From Bacillota bacterium (GTDB lineage: Bacteria > Bacillota > Negativicutes > Sporomusales > Sporomusaceae): a DNA stretch of 64,000 nt. A program made the position numbers and the translations under genes. Each line of letters opens with the position of its first letter. Position 1 is the first letter of the stretch. Location: the NCBI GenBank assembly GCA_023388195.1, contig JAEWGR010000051.1:18337-82336 (forward strand). Reading direction: 5' to 3'. The notes under the pieces were generated by a model. The model searched no databases, was not told where the DNA came from, and was given only the letters and a program-made list of their open reading frames with translations. Positions 37,772 to 46,817 of this stretch are shown here, one piece after another.

Positions 37772-39418
37772 GTGATTTTAGCAAACAGGAAAAAAATCCG
37801 CTGGGAAATATTTGGACCGATGACGGCAATTATTGCCGCCTGCGTCATTGCCGCCATTACGATCCCCCAGCAATTTTACAATGCCGAAAACGCACTGGTT
37901 GAAAGCGCAATAGCCAACCTTGGCTGGCTATTTGATCTGTTTGGCATGGGTGCCGTGCTATTTTGCTTTTATTTAATGTTTTCCCGTTATGGCGATGTGC
38001 GGTTAGGCGGGCCTGATGCCAAACCGGAATACACAACCTGGAGCTGGTTTGTGCTGACATTAAAATGCGGTATAGCTATCGGCATTTTATTCTGGGGTAT
38101 CGCCGAGCCACTGTATCACTTTTGTACGCCGCCTAAGGTCTTGGGGATTGAGCCGTATAGTGAAAAGGCAGCGATCTTTTCTTTATCGACAGCAACCCTG
38201 CACTGGACGCTGACACCCTATGCCATGTACACGCTGGCCGGTCTTGCTGTTGGCCTGGTTCATTATAATCTTAAGCTCCCCTATACCCAGGGGGCAACCT
38301 TGTATCCCATTTTCAAACAACGTTCTTTTGGTTTTGTGGGTACGGTGCTTGACAATCTGTGCCTGTTTGCCATTGTTGGCGGCGTAGCTGCCGTAATGGG
38401 GGTTCTGGCCATGCAAATCGGCAGCGGCCTGCACATCCTGGCCGGAATTGAAACCGGGCCTCATATCTGGGCAATTGTTATCATTATTGCCACCATTGCT
38501 GCCGTTGCGCTAAGTATTAGCGGCATCAAACGCGGCATCAGCATCATGGCAAAAATCAATACCAATATCTTTATTTTCTTGTTGCTGTTTGTTCTGGTTT
38601 TTGGACCGACAGCCTTTATCCTGAAGCTGGGAACAGCCTCGCTGGGGGATTATCTGCAAAACTTCTTTACGAAATCGCTGTTTCTCAGCCCGATTGACCA
38701 GTCTGACTGGCCACGCTGGTGGACTGTGTATTACTGGGCAATCTGGCTGGCCTATGCGCCGATGAGCGGCATGTTTTTTGCCCGGGTGGCCTATGGCCGG
38801 ACAATCCGGGAATTTATCCTGTGCAATCTTGTTGCCACCTCGATTTTTGGCATGGTATGGTTCTGGATCTTCGGCGGCTCGGCCATATTCTTTGAATGGC
38901 AGACGAAAGGGCTCTGGACAATTATTTCCTCGCCGCAGGGTGGCTTGGAAGCGTCGCTTTTTGCCTATTTGCAGAATCTGCCGCTGTCGACGGTGCTTAG
39001 CTGGGTTATGCTGGGGACTATTATTACCTCCTTCAGCACCATGGCTGACTCGATGACCACTACGGTAGCAGCTATGAACACTACCGGCAACACTAAGGAC
39101 GACCCGGAACCTCCTTCGTATATGAAGATTGTCTGGGGTGTGCTGATGGGCGGTATGGCGCTTATTACCCTGACGGTTGGCTCGGGCGGTAAGATTTCCG
39201 GTATCGATGCAACGAAAATGATTGCCACTGTGGCCGGCATACCAATCCTGTTTTATGCTATTGCTCAGGGCTACTCCATTTTTGCGATCTTATTTAACCA
39301 TAAAAAATATGATCTGACTTATTATCCGGAGACAGCTGACAAGATTGATGTGCCTGCGCATCTGCGTGACGGGGAGCAGGATAAGGATAACCCCGCCGGC
39401 ACTGGTGTCAGCACCTGA
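37772..39418 (+). CDS. BCCT-family betaine/carnitine/choline-type transporter
   Basis: A 548-residue inner-membrane transporter with 12 hydrophobic segments. The BCCT signature is clear: SDWPRWWTVYYWAIWLAYAP followed by MSGMFFARVAYGRTIREF, and the earlier LHWTLTPYAMYTLAGL. Members carry trimethylammonium compounds (betaine, carnitine, choline, ergothioneine-like). It starts with GTG 37772 after GAGGAGG (7 bases). It follows the MIO-less lyase by 95 bases with no terminator between, so the pair is probably co-transcribed from the sigma-54 promoter. Confidence 0.95.
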   Translation: MILANRKKIRWEIFGPMTAIIAACVIAAITIPQQFYNAENALVESAIANLGWLFDLFGMGAVLFCFYLMFSRYGDVRLGGPDAKPEYTTWSWFVLTLKCGIAIGILFWGIAEPLYHFCTPPKVLGIEPYSEKAAIFSLSTATLHWTLTPYAMYTLAGLAVGLVHYNLKLPYTQGATLYPIFKQRSFGFVGTVLDNLCLFAIVGGVAAVMGVLAMQIGSGLHILAGIETGPHIWAIVIIIATIAAVALSISGIKRGISIMAKINTNIFIFLLLFVLVFGPTAFILKLGTASLGDYLQNFFTKSLFLSPIDQSDWPRWWTVYYWAIWLAYAPMSGMFFARVAYGRTIREFILCNLVATSIFGMVWFWIFGGSAIFFEWQTKGLWTIISSPQGGLEASLFAYLQNLPLSTVLSWVMLGTIITSFSTMADSMTTTVAAMNTTGNTKDDPEPPSYMKIVWGVLMGGMALITLTVGSGGKISGIDATKMIATVAGIPILFYAIAQGYSIFAILFNHKKYDLTYYPETADKIDVPAHLRDGEQDKDNPAGTGVST

Positions 39419-39431
39419 TTAACATCCTCAT

Positions 39432-39474
39432 ACCCGGCAATCAGACTGGATTTTGATTGCCGGGTTGTTTTTGG
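39432..39474 (+). terminator. Rho-independent terminator after the BCCT gene
   Basis: A 12-bp stem ACCCGGCAATCA/TGATTGCCGGGT (39432-39443, 39454-39465) followed by TGTTTTT. Confidence 0.88.
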
Positions 39475-39528
39475 CTGACCGTTTTTTTCATACAGCAAGT
39501 CAGATTTTATACAAAAGAAGGTGATTAG

Positions 39529-40005
39529 ATGCTTATTGACCTTACTGTAAATGGCAAGCGCCATATATTACTGGATGTAGAGCCGCAGGAACGGCTGATT
39601 GACCTGCTGCGGGTCAAGCTGAAGCTTACCGGGGTTAAGGAAGGCTGCAGTGAAGGCGAATGCGGTGCCTGTACTGTCCTTATGGATGGCAAGGCTGTCA
39701 ATTCGTGCATGGTGCTGGCGTATCAGGCGCGGAATACAGAAATTATAACAATTGAAGGACTGGCACCCGGTGAGGGGCTGGAACCTATACAACAGGCATT
39801 TGCTGATCACGGTGCTGTTCAGTGCGGTTATTGCACCCCTGGCATGATTATGAGCACCAAAGCCCTATTGTTGCATAATCAACGGCCTTCTGAGGCCGAG
39901 ATTAAAGAGGCTCTGGCCGGCAACCTGTGCCGCTGCACCGGTTATGTAAATATTATCAAAGCCGTACAGGCTGCCGCCGACATGACTGGGGGCCAAGAGA
40001 AATGA
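39529..40005 (+). CDS. Molybdenum hydroxylase, [2Fe-2S] subunit
   Basis: A 158-residue small subunit of the xanthine dehydrogenase/CO dehydrogenase class. The plant-ferredoxin cluster is in GCSEGECGACTVLMDG with a distant Cys in SCMVL, and the second cluster in QCGYCTPGMIM and GNLCRCTGYVNII. It carries electrons from the Mo centre to FAD. ATG 39529 is preceded by AGAAGGTG. It overlaps the next gene by ATGA (40002-40005). The order S-M-L is common in CoxS/M/L-like clusters. Confidence 0.95.
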   Translation: MLIDLTVNGKRHILLDVEPQERLIDLLRVKLKLTGVKEGCSEGECGACTVLMDGKAVNSCMVLAYQARNTEIITIEGLAPGEGLEPIQQAFADHGAVQCGYCTPGMIMSTKALLLHNQRPSEAEIKEALAGNLCRCTGYVNIIKAVQAAADMTGGQEK

Positions 40006-40847
40006 CCTCCTATCAAATCGTGGGTTTTACCAGACTGGATGACGTGTTACGCCAGTTAAGGCACACTTGTGCTAAAACGGCATTCATCAATGGGGGCACG
40101 GACTTTATCAATAACCGCGGGGGGCGAGAGGCCGAACTGGTTATTGACCTCTCTCAGGTTGCCGATCTCAACTACATTACCGATCATGGCTGCGAAATAC
40201 GGATCGGGGCCGGCACGACCTTTCGGACGATTGCAGCCAGCCCTGTTATTCAGGCTAAGGTAACCGCCCTGGCGCAAGCCGCAGGTCAGGTGGGGTCGGT
40301 ACAAATCCGCAACCGGGCAACCATCGGCGGCAATATTGCGAGTGCATCGCCGGCCGGAGACAGCCTGCCGGTACTTGCAGCCTGCAATGCGAGCGTAAGT
40401 ACGGCAGGCATTACCGGTTCCCGGCTGTTAACCCTGGCCGAAGCCTTGGGCGGGCTTCAGGACAAGGAGTTAATAACAGAAATTATTATTCCTACCCCCG
40501 GCTCAAGCCGCAGCGGGTTTGTGAAAATCGGCAGCAGGTCCCAGGTGACTATCGCCAGAATCAGCCTGGCTGCCATGCTTCGTTACGATTGTGAGAACAA
40601 ATTCATTATTGCCGGGAAAGCCGCGCTGGGCGCAGTGGGAAAAGTGCCGGTATGTCCGGCCAGTATTGAGGAATTCCTGACTGACCGGCCTGTTAATCAG
40701 GACTTTGCCGCTGAGTTGGCAGTGCTCCTGGCAGCAGCTGTGGACGAAGCCATAACCGGCCGGGCATCACACCCGTACAAAAAGGCAATTGTCAAAGGGC
40801 TGGCCTATGATGTAAGCGGGCTGCTGTTTGATGTTGACCAGCAATAA
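40002..40847 (+). CDS. Molybdenum hydroxylase, FAD subunit
   Basis: A 281-residue CoxM/XdhB-like flavoprotein. FAD-binding motifs are FINGGTDFINN and, later, IRNRATIGGNIASASPAGDS (the TIGGN loop). The C-terminal CO-dehydrogenase flavoprotein domain follows. The start is ATG 40002, overlapping the stop of the iron-sulfur subunit. It completes the electron path toward NAD or another acceptor. Confidence 0.94.
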   Translation: MTSYQIVGFTRLDDVLRQLRHTCAKTAFINGGTDFINNRGGREAELVIDLSQVADLNYITDHGCEIRIGAGTTFRTIAASPVIQAKVTALAQAAGQVGSVQIRNRATIGGNIASASPAGDSLPVLAACNASVSTAGITGSRLLTLAEALGGLQDKELITEIIIPTPGSSRSGFVKIGSRSQVTIARISLAAMLRYDCENKFIIAGKAALGAVGKVPVCPASIEEFLTDRPVNQDFAAELAVLLAAAVDEAITGRASHPYKKAIVKGLAYDVSGLLFDVDQQ

Positions 40848-40875
40848 AGGATCAGAGATTCGGGAGGGAAGAACA

Positions 40876-43152
40876 ATGGAGGCTAAGCCTGCACGTGCTT
40901 TTAAATATGTAGGCCAATCAATCCCCATCGAAGATGGACCAGCTAAAGCAAGCGGGCAGATCAAATATACCGGCGATATGGTGCTGGATGGGATGGTTTA
41001 TGCCCAACTGGTATTTAGCCCGGTTCCGCACGGGCGGATTAAGAATATTGACATTTCTGAGGCCATGGCTGTGCCTGGCGTTATAAAAATATATACATAT
41101 GCCAATACTCCCAGCATAAAATTCAACTCCCAAATGTGGTTTGCCGGCCAGAATTCAATCGAAGACCAGCAGCTTTTCCCGGAGGTGGTGCGGTATATTG
41201 GCGATACTATCGCCGCCGTGGTTGCTGAAAGCAAGGCTGTGGCCGCCCGGGCGGCCGCCCTGATTACGGCCGAGTACGACCTGTTACCGGCAGTTATTGA
41301 CCCGGAAGCGGCGCTTAGCGGGCAGGTGCCGGTCCATGACAGCGGCAATCCCTTTTTTACTATGGAAACAGGCTGGGGGGATGCCGCTGCGGTTTTTGCC
41401 AAAGGGGAGGGGCTGATTGTTGAAGACCGGGTGGTTACGCCCAAAATCCATCATGCGGCCATGGAACCTCACGTATGTATTGCTGCCAGCGACCACCGGG
41501 GGCGCATTACGGTATACAGTCCTTGCCAGATTGTATACTCGGTGCGTCTGATTGTGGCTAAAATTCTGGGTTTGCCGTACCATAAGGTGCGGATTATCAA
41601 AACACCCAGCGGCGGCTCTTTTGGTGGTAAGCAGGAGATCATCCTGGAACCCTATTGTGCGTATTTTGCCCAGGAGCTTAAGCGGCCTGTCAAAATAGAG
41701 TTTGACCGCCAGGACAGTATTGTTGCCACCAGGACCAGGACGCTGACGATTGGTTATGTAAAAACAATAGTAAACCAGGAAGGGCAGATTCTGGCCCGCA
41801 CTATGCGGCAGATTGTCGATACCGGCGCCTATACCTCCAATGGCCGCGTTATCTGCTATGCGATGGCTAAGAAGCTGTCCAGGCTGTACCGGATTGCCAA
41901 TCAGCACTACGAGGCGGTGGCAGTCCATACCAATACGGCCATTGCCGGTGCCGCCCGTGGTTATGGCTCGCCGCAGGTTCAAACCATTGCCGAAATTAAT
42001 CTTGAGAATGCCGCCCGCCGTTTAAAAATGGATCCGGTCGAATTTCGTCTGCGAAATTTAGTTCATCCCTATGATGACGACCCTGGCGGCGGACCCGCCT
42101 TAGGCAATGCCCGGGTTATAGATTGTGTCCGCAAGGGTGCCGACGCTTTCGGCTGGAGCGAGAAATGGAATCAGCCAAAGCCGGCGGGGCGATGGCAAAC
42201 AGGGGTCGGAATGGCCTGTGCCACCCATGGCAACGGGTATTACGGCGCTTATCAGGAGTTTGGCACGATGACGATCCGGATGCTGGAAGACGGCAGCATT
42301 ATGTTGAATGCCGGTTTGCATGACTTGGGGAACGGTACGGTAACCGCCATGAAACAGATTGTGGCTGAGGTTTTGGATATTGAGCCGGCAATGATTGAGG
42401 CACCTGAGGCTGATACCGATGTCAGTCCCTATGATATCGGCTGCCAGGCCAGCCGGGTTATTCACGTTTGCGGTGCTAATGCCATGCAGGCGGCTGAGGA
42501 ACTGCGCCGGATGTTTATCCATCAGGCCGCCCGGGTCTGGCTGTGCAAGGAAGACGATGTGGTATTCGCTGGCGGCATGGTATGGAGCAGCTGTCAACCT
42601 GACCGGAAATGGAGTCTTGGGCAAATGGCAGCCATGATTCAACAAAAAAATCAGGTTGAATTAATTCGCACCATTACCTATCAATCACCGGCTAATCCGG
42701 GGTCCTATGCGGTAAACTTTGTGGAAGTGGCTGTGGATACTTACACGGGTTTTGTTAAGATTCTTGATGTTGTGGCTGTGCATGATATCGGTCAGGCCAT
42801 TAACCGGGGGTTTGTGGAAGGGCAGATACACGGTGGGGTGCAAATGGGTTTAGGAATGGCAATTGCCGAAGATCTTGCCTATGATGATAAGTCCGGGGTG
42901 GCCCGGAACAGCAGTTTCAGCAAATACCAGCTGATCAATGCGCCGGATATGCCGCCGGTCAGGGTGCTGCTGATTGAAGAAGGCGAAGAATATGGACCTT
43001 ACGGAGCCAAAAGCGTCGGTGAGATCGCAACGATTCCCAGTACCGCCGCTGCCGTGAATGCCATTAATCATGCCCTTAATGCCAATTTTACTGATCTGCC
43101 GGTTACACCGGATAAAATTATGGCAATGCTTGCGGCCAGGCAAGCTGAGTAA
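40876..43152 (+). CDS. Molybdenum hydroxylase, molybdopterin-binding large subunit
   Basis: A 758-residue subunit of the xanthine dehydrogenase family that hydroxylates an aromatic heterocycle or aldehyde at a Mo centre. Visible features: GQIKYTGDMVLDGMVYAQLV, the cofactor loop GGSFGGKQE, GAARGYGSPQ and the catalytic-Glu region GAKSVGEIAT near the C-terminus. It lacks the clear CO-dehydrogenase active-site loop (AYRCSFR type). Substrate unknown: purines, nicotinate or, by neighbourhood, an imidazole derivative such as thiolurocanate. ATG 40876 follows GGGAGGG by 7 bases. I see no Mo-cofactor maturation gene of the XdhC type nearby. Confidence 0.93.
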   Translation: MEAKPARAFKYVGQSIPIEDGPAKASGQIKYTGDMVLDGMVYAQLVFSPVPHGRIKNIDISEAMAVPGVIKIYTYANTPSIKFNSQMWFAGQNSIEDQQLFPEVVRYIGDTIAAVVAESKAVAARAAALITAEYDLLPAVIDPEAALSGQVPVHDSGNPFFTMETGWGDAAAVFAKGEGLIVEDRVVTPKIHHAAMEPHVCIAASDHRGRITVYSPCQIVYSVRLIVAKILGLPYHKVRIIKTPSGGSFGGKQEIILEPYCAYFAQELKRPVKIEFDRQDSIVATRTRTLTIGYVKTIVNQEGQILARTMRQIVDTGAYTSNGRVICYAMAKKLSRLYRIANQHYEAVAVHTNTAIAGAARGYGSPQVQTIAEINLENAARRLKMDPVEFRLRNLVHPYDDDPGGGPALGNARVIDCVRKGADAFGWSEKWNQPKPAGRWQTGVGMACATHGNGYYGAYQEFGTMTIRMLEDGSIMLNAGLHDLGNGTVTAMKQIVAEVLDIEPAMIEAPEADTDVSPYDIGCQASRVIHVCGANAMQAAEELRRMFIHQAARVWLCKEDDVVFAGGMVWSSCQPDRKWSLGQMAAMIQQKNQVELIRTITYQSPANPGSYAVNFVEVAVDTYTGFVKILDVVAVHDIGQAINRGFVEGQIHGGVQMGLGMAIAEDLAYDDKSGVARNSSFSKYQLINAPDMPPVRVLLIEEGEEYGPYGAKSVGEIATIPSTAAAVNAINHALNANFTDLPVTPDKIMAMLAARQAE

Positions 43153-43176
43153 AAAAGGCAGCCAGCCTTATGCTGT

Positions 43177-43208
43177 AAAAGCGCCTTCCCGCCGGGGGAG
43201 GCGTTTTG
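43177..43208 (+). terminator. Terminator after the molybdenum hydroxylase operon
   Basis: Stem AAAA-CGCC-CCC with GGG-GGCG-TTTT (43177-43190, 43194-43207), slightly imperfect. Confidence 0.65.
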
Positions 43209-43293
43209 TCTGCCGACTTTTCCTAATGGCCGGCAGGATAATATTCCCTGGTGGCGAATGTACTCTTAAGACAGTTATTGCAATAATTTATAC

Positions 43294-43307
43294 ATGTTAT
43301 GTAACAT
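43294..43307. promoter_or_regulatory. Palindrome before the oxoacid oxidoreductase operon
   Basis: ATGTTA-TG-TAACAT lies 55 bases before the ferredoxin-subunit start within AT-rich sequence, and could be an operator over the promoter. No specific regulator assigned. Confidence 0.4.
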
Positions 43308-43362
43308 ATGCGATATGTATGATTTTTGGAGAAGTACAACAAGGGTACGGGAGGTGAATAAC

Positions 43363-43572
43363 ATGGCTGAAGTCCGGGTATTTAGTGAAAAATGCAAAAG
43401 CTGTGGCCTTTGTGTGGCCGTGTGTCCGCGGCAGGTACTGGCGATAGGGGATAAAGCGAATTCCAGGGGCTATTACACGATTGTTGTTGCCAACAAGGAA
43501 AACTGCGTGGGCTGTGCCCTGTGCGGCCTGATGTGTCCGGATATTGCGTTAGAGGTGTTCAAAGAGGCCTAA
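43363..43572 (+). CDS. 2-oxoacid:ferredoxin oxidoreductase, ferredoxin-like delta subunit
   Basis: A 69-residue 2x[4Fe-4S] protein with CKSCGLCVAVCPR and CVGCALCGLMCPD. It carries electrons from the TPP centre to ferredoxin. ATG 43363 follows GGGAGG by 8 bases; a longer frame from 43294 overlaps the promoter and is rejected. First of four genes in the order D-A-B-C. Confidence 0.9.
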   Translation: MAEVRVFSEKCKSCGLCVAVCPRQVLAIGDKANSRGYYTIVVANKENCVGCALCGLMCPDIALEVFKEA

Positions 43573-43588
43573 GGGAGGAGCAAGTTGT

Positions 43589-44659
43589 ATGAAGAAGAAG
43601 CTGATAAAAGGGAATGAGGCAATTGCCGAGGCAGCCATAACGGCAGGCTGTAAACTGTTCTTTGGTTATCCGATTACACCTTCGACCGAGGTTGTGGAAT
43701 ACTTGTCAAAGTATTTGCCTAAAGCCGGCGGTACCCTGCTGCAGGGGGAAGACGAGATAGCGTCAATTAATATGTGCTACGGTGCGGCCTGTACAGGGGC
43801 CCGGGTTATGACTGCTTCCTCCAGCCCCGGCTACAGTCTGAAGCAGGAGGGCTTATCTTATCTTGCGGCCGCCGAATTGCCTGTCGTTATTGTCAATATT
43901 AACAGGACCGGCCCCGGGCTCGGCGGTCTGGGGCCCAGCCAGTCCGATTACTTCCAATGTACTAAGGGCGGTGGTCATGGCGACTATCGCCTGCTGGTTC
44001 TGGCTCCGTCCAAAGGGCAGGAAATGTATGATTATACGATGGCCGCGTTTGATCTTGCCGATAAGTACCGGAATCCGGTATTAATCCTCGCCGACGGCTT
44101 CTTAGGGCAAATGATGGAGCCGGTTGAGCTTAAGGACCGGCCTGATACGGAGCTGCCGGTCAAAGACTGGGTGACAGACGGCTGTATGGGCCGGGCTAAG
44201 CGCAAGATTGCCAGTTATTCACTGACCAATGAAATCGGGGAAAAGAATAATCTCTATTGGGAAGAAAAATATCAGGCAATCCAGGAGCAGGAACAGCGCT
44301 GGGAAGAATTCGGTACTGAGGATGCCGAATATCTGATTGCAGCCTACGGTACTTGTGCCAGGATTGCCAAAACAGTTGTGTTAAATGCCCGCGCCAAGGG
44401 GATTAAACTAGGTCTTGTCCGTCCCATTACGCTGTGGCCGTTTCCGGAAAAAGCTTTTGTACCTTACAGGGGGAAACTCAAAGGAGTACTTACTGTCGAG
44501 CTGAATACCGGCCAAATGATAGAGGATGTGAAACTGGCACTTGAATGCAGTGTCCCTGTCAGTCTGCACCGGCGTCTGGGCGGCATGCTGCCCCATGAGG
44601 ATGAGGTTCTGGCAGCGCTCATTCAGCAATTCAATATTTCCCTGGACCGGGAGGTGTAG
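43589..44659 (+). CDS. 2-oxoacid:ferredoxin oxidoreductase, alpha subunit
   Basis: A 356-residue KorA/VorA-like subunit carrying the pyrimidine-binding domain. KGNEAIAEAAITAGCKLFFG, YPITPSTEVVEYL and GEDEIASINMCYGAACTGAR are typical, with SSSPGYSLKQEGLSYLAAAE following. With the other subunits it oxidatively decarboxylates a 2-oxoacid to an acyl-CoA. 2-Oxoglutarate (from glutamate) or branched-chain oxoacids are both possible; sequence alone does not decide. ATG 43589 follows GGGAGGAG. Confidence 0.92.
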   Translation: MKKKLIKGNEAIAEAAITAGCKLFFGYPITPSTEVVEYLSKYLPKAGGTLLQGEDEIASINMCYGAACTGARVMTASSSPGYSLKQEGLSYLAAAELPVVIVNINRTGPGLGGLGPSQSDYFQCTKGGGHGDYRLLVLAPSKGQEMYDYTMAAFDLADKYRNPVLILADGFLGQMMEPVELKDRPDTELPVKDWVTDGCMGRAKRKIASYSLTNEIGEKNNLYWEEKYQAIQEQEQRWEEFGTEDAEYLIAAYGTCARIAKTVVLNARAKGIKLGLVRPITLWPFPEKAFVPYRGKLKGVLTVELNTGQMIEDVKLALECSVPVSLHRRLGGMLPHEDEVLAALIQQFNISLDREV

Positions 44660-44661
44660 CT

Positions 44662-45414
44662 ATGGAAAAGATATTTGGTAAAACCCAAGGCCTGACTGAT
44701 TTACCCTTTCATTATTGCCCAGGCTGTACCCATGGCATTATCCACCGTCTCATCGGTGAAGTTATGGAAGAGCTTGATATTATTGGCAAGACTATCGGTG
44801 TGGCCCCGGTAGGCTGTGCCGGTTTTTCCCTCGATTTTTTCAGCTGTGACTTTGTCGGTGCGGCTCACGGCCGGGCTCAGGCCGTAGGCACAGGCATCAA
44901 ACGGGCTCAGCCTGACAAGCTTGTGTTCACCTACCAGGGCGATGGCGATATTGCTGCCATTGGGACTGCCCATGCCATTCATGTGGCGGCCAGGGGCGAA
45001 AAGCTGACTTCAATTATGGTTAATAATGCGGTTTTCGGGATGACCGGGGGCCAGATGGCACCTACTACCCTAGCCGGGCAGATAACGACAACAAGTCCTT
45101 ATGGCCGGGATCCGGGCCTGGTGGGGGCGCCTATAGACCTGCCTAAGACGATTGCTACGTTACCTGGCGCCGTGTATGTGGCGGCTGTGGCAGTAGACTC
45201 ACCCAAAAATATTATGCAAGCCAAAAAAGCGCTTAAGCGTGCTTTCCAGGTCCAGCAGCTGGGGTTAGGGTTTGCCTTTGTCAGCATTCTCTCCACCTGT
45301 CCGACGAACTGGGGCCTGACACCGGTTGACAGTCTTACCTGGCTCCGGGAAAACATGCTGCCTGTTTATCAAATGGGAGAGCTCAAAGTGCCGGAGGAGG
45401 TAAAAGGGCTATGA
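44662..45414 (+). CDS. 2-oxoacid:ferredoxin oxidoreductase, beta (TPP) subunit
   Basis: A 250-residue KorB-type subunit. It has the CPGCTHGIIHRL cysteine pair for a cluster, the TPP/Mg motif GDGDIAAIGTAHAIHVAARG and NNAVFGMTGGQMAPTT. It starts 2 bases after the alpha stop and overlaps the gamma gene by 4 bases. Confidence 0.93.
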   Translation: MEKIFGKTQGLTDLPFHYCPGCTHGIIHRLIGEVMEELDIIGKTIGVAPVGCAGFSLDFFSCDFVGAAHGRAQAVGTGIKRAQPDKLVFTYQGDGDIAAIGTAHAIHVAARGEKLTSIMVNNAVFGMTGGQMAPTTLAGQITTTSPYGRDPGLVGAPIDLPKTIATLPGAVYVAAVAVDSPKNIMQAKKALKRAFQVQQLGLGFAFVSILSTCPTNWGLTPVDSLTWLRENMLPVYQMGELKVPEEVKGL

Positions 45415-45941
45415 TGGACAAAATACTCTTAGCTGGTTTTGGCGGTCAGGGAGTCATGTTTATCGGCAAAGTTCTCGCCTATTCGGGCATGTTAGGCGGC
45501 CGCGAGGTCTGCTGGATCCCCTCCTATGGCCCGGAGATGCGGGGCGGGACCGCCAATTGCTCGGTGCTGATTGCGGATGAGGAAATTCATTCGCCGGTCA
45601 TCAGTCAGGCTGATGCCGGGATTGTCTTAAATCAACCGAGCTATGACCGGTTTTTGGAGCGGATAAAACCGGGCGGCACCCTGGTGGTCAACAGTTCGAT
45701 CGTGACCGTAACCCCTAACCGGGAGGACATTACTGTTATTGCTGTTGAAGCCACTGAGCTCGCTAATGAAATTGGGAATTCCAGCCTGGCTAACATGGTG
45801 TGTCTGGGGGCTTTGCTGCCGGCGCTTTCCCTTGTTAACCTGGATAGTGTGCAAAAAGCTATGGACGAGGTTATTGGCAAGAAAAAACCGGAGTTATACG
45901 ATCTGAATGCCGCCGCCATCAGCAGAGGCATGAACCGGTAA
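45411..45941 (+). CDS. 2-oxoacid:ferredoxin oxidoreductase, gamma subunit
   Basis: A 176-residue CoA-binding-type subunit with the family start LAGFGGQGVMFIGKVLAYSG and SYGPEMRGGTANCSVLIADE. ATG 45411 overlaps the beta stop (ATGATG); the second Met is equally possible. Closes the operon; a terminator follows at 45981. Confidence 0.93.
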   Translation: MMDKILLAGFGGQGVMFIGKVLAYSGMLGGREVCWIPSYGPEMRGGTANCSVLIADEEIHSPVISQADAGIVLNQPSYDRFLERIKPGGTLVVNSSIVTVTPNREDITVIAVEATELANEIGNSSLANMVCLGALLPALSLVNLDSVQKAMDEVIGKKKPELYDLNAAAISRGMNR

Positions 45942-45980
45942 CAGGAGCTGCCCGGGAGAAATTACGGCAGCTGTAATACA

Positions 45981-46015
45981 AGGGCTGAACTCCAAGCGGA
46001 GTTCAGCCCTTTGCT
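45981..46015 (+). terminator. Hairpin after the oxoacid oxidoreductase operon
   Basis: A perfect 13-bp stem (45981-45993, 45998-46010, loop AAGC). The T-run is poor (TTGCTGT), so termination may be partial. Confidence 0.7.
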
Positions 46016-46115
46016 GTCACTAAAAAATAAATCAGGTGATAATACTTGTGAGGACTTCCGTATTTGTGATAAGATCAGAGGATATAGTTATTTCTCAAGC
46101 ATTGGAGCTGGTGAG

Positions 46116-46817
46116 ATGATAAAAAGAATCATCTTTTTATTATGGGGTTTATTTTTATTTGCACTGGGGATTGTTCTGACTGTGCAAAGTAATCTGGGAA
46201 CCGCACCCTGGGATGTTCTGCACCTGGGGTTGACTAATTATTTTCCGGTGACGCTGGGTGAGGTTTCCCAGATAACCGGGATGCTTGTAATCCTTGTGAG
46301 TTGGCTTCTGGGGGTCAAACCAGGCTGGGGTAGTGTTGCCAATATGTATTTTATCGGGTTGTATATTGATCTTATTATCAGCAGCGGCTGGATTCCCGGG
46401 CAGCAGCAATGGCCGGCCCAGGTGGCAATGCTGCTTGCCGGCGTATGGCTGATTGGCTGGGCCAGCTATTTTTATCTGTCGGCGGCGTTTGGTGCCGGTC
46501 CCCGTGACAGTTTTATGGTTGGGGCCGTGCAAAAAACAGGCTGGCCTGTATGGAAGGTGAGAACAATACTGGAAACCGGTGTGGCGGCAATCGGGTATTG
46601 CCTGGGCGGGCCTGTCGGTATGGGCACCATTATTATTGCGGTTACGCTGGGGCCTTCTATTCAATGGGCATTTGCTATCATGGGCAAACGGCCTCAGGAT
46701 ATTGAACATGATTCGTTTGTGTTTTGGCGGCCTCGCCCTGTTTGCCCTTGTGAGCAGGATACGGTTACCCCGGTTATGGATCTTACGGAAAAAGGCGGCG
46801 AAGCAAGTGGCAGATAA
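46116..46817 (+). CDS. YczE/YitT-type integral membrane protein
   Basis: A 233-residue protein with 5-6 membrane helices. The N-terminus LFLFALGIVLTVQSNLGTAP and the WDVLHLGL that follows are typical of the YczE/YyaS family, as are GAGPRDSFMVG and WKVRTILETG. Function is poorly known. The C-terminal 40 residues are hydrophilic. ATG 46116 is chosen since it opens the first helix; a frame upstream to 46011 runs through the terminator. It overlaps the next gene by 11 bases. Confidence 0.82.
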   Translation: MIKRIIFLLWGLFLFALGIVLTVQSNLGTAPWDVLHLGLTNYFPVTLGEVSQITGMLVILVSWLLGVKPGWGSVANMYFIGLYIDLIISSGWIPGQQQWPAQVAMLLAGVWLIGWASYFYLSAAFGAGPRDSFMVGAVQKTGWPVWKVRTILETGVAAIGYCLGGPVGMGTIIIAVTLGPSIQWAFAIMGKRPQDIEHDSFVFWRPRPVCPCEQDTVTPVMDLTEKGGEASGR

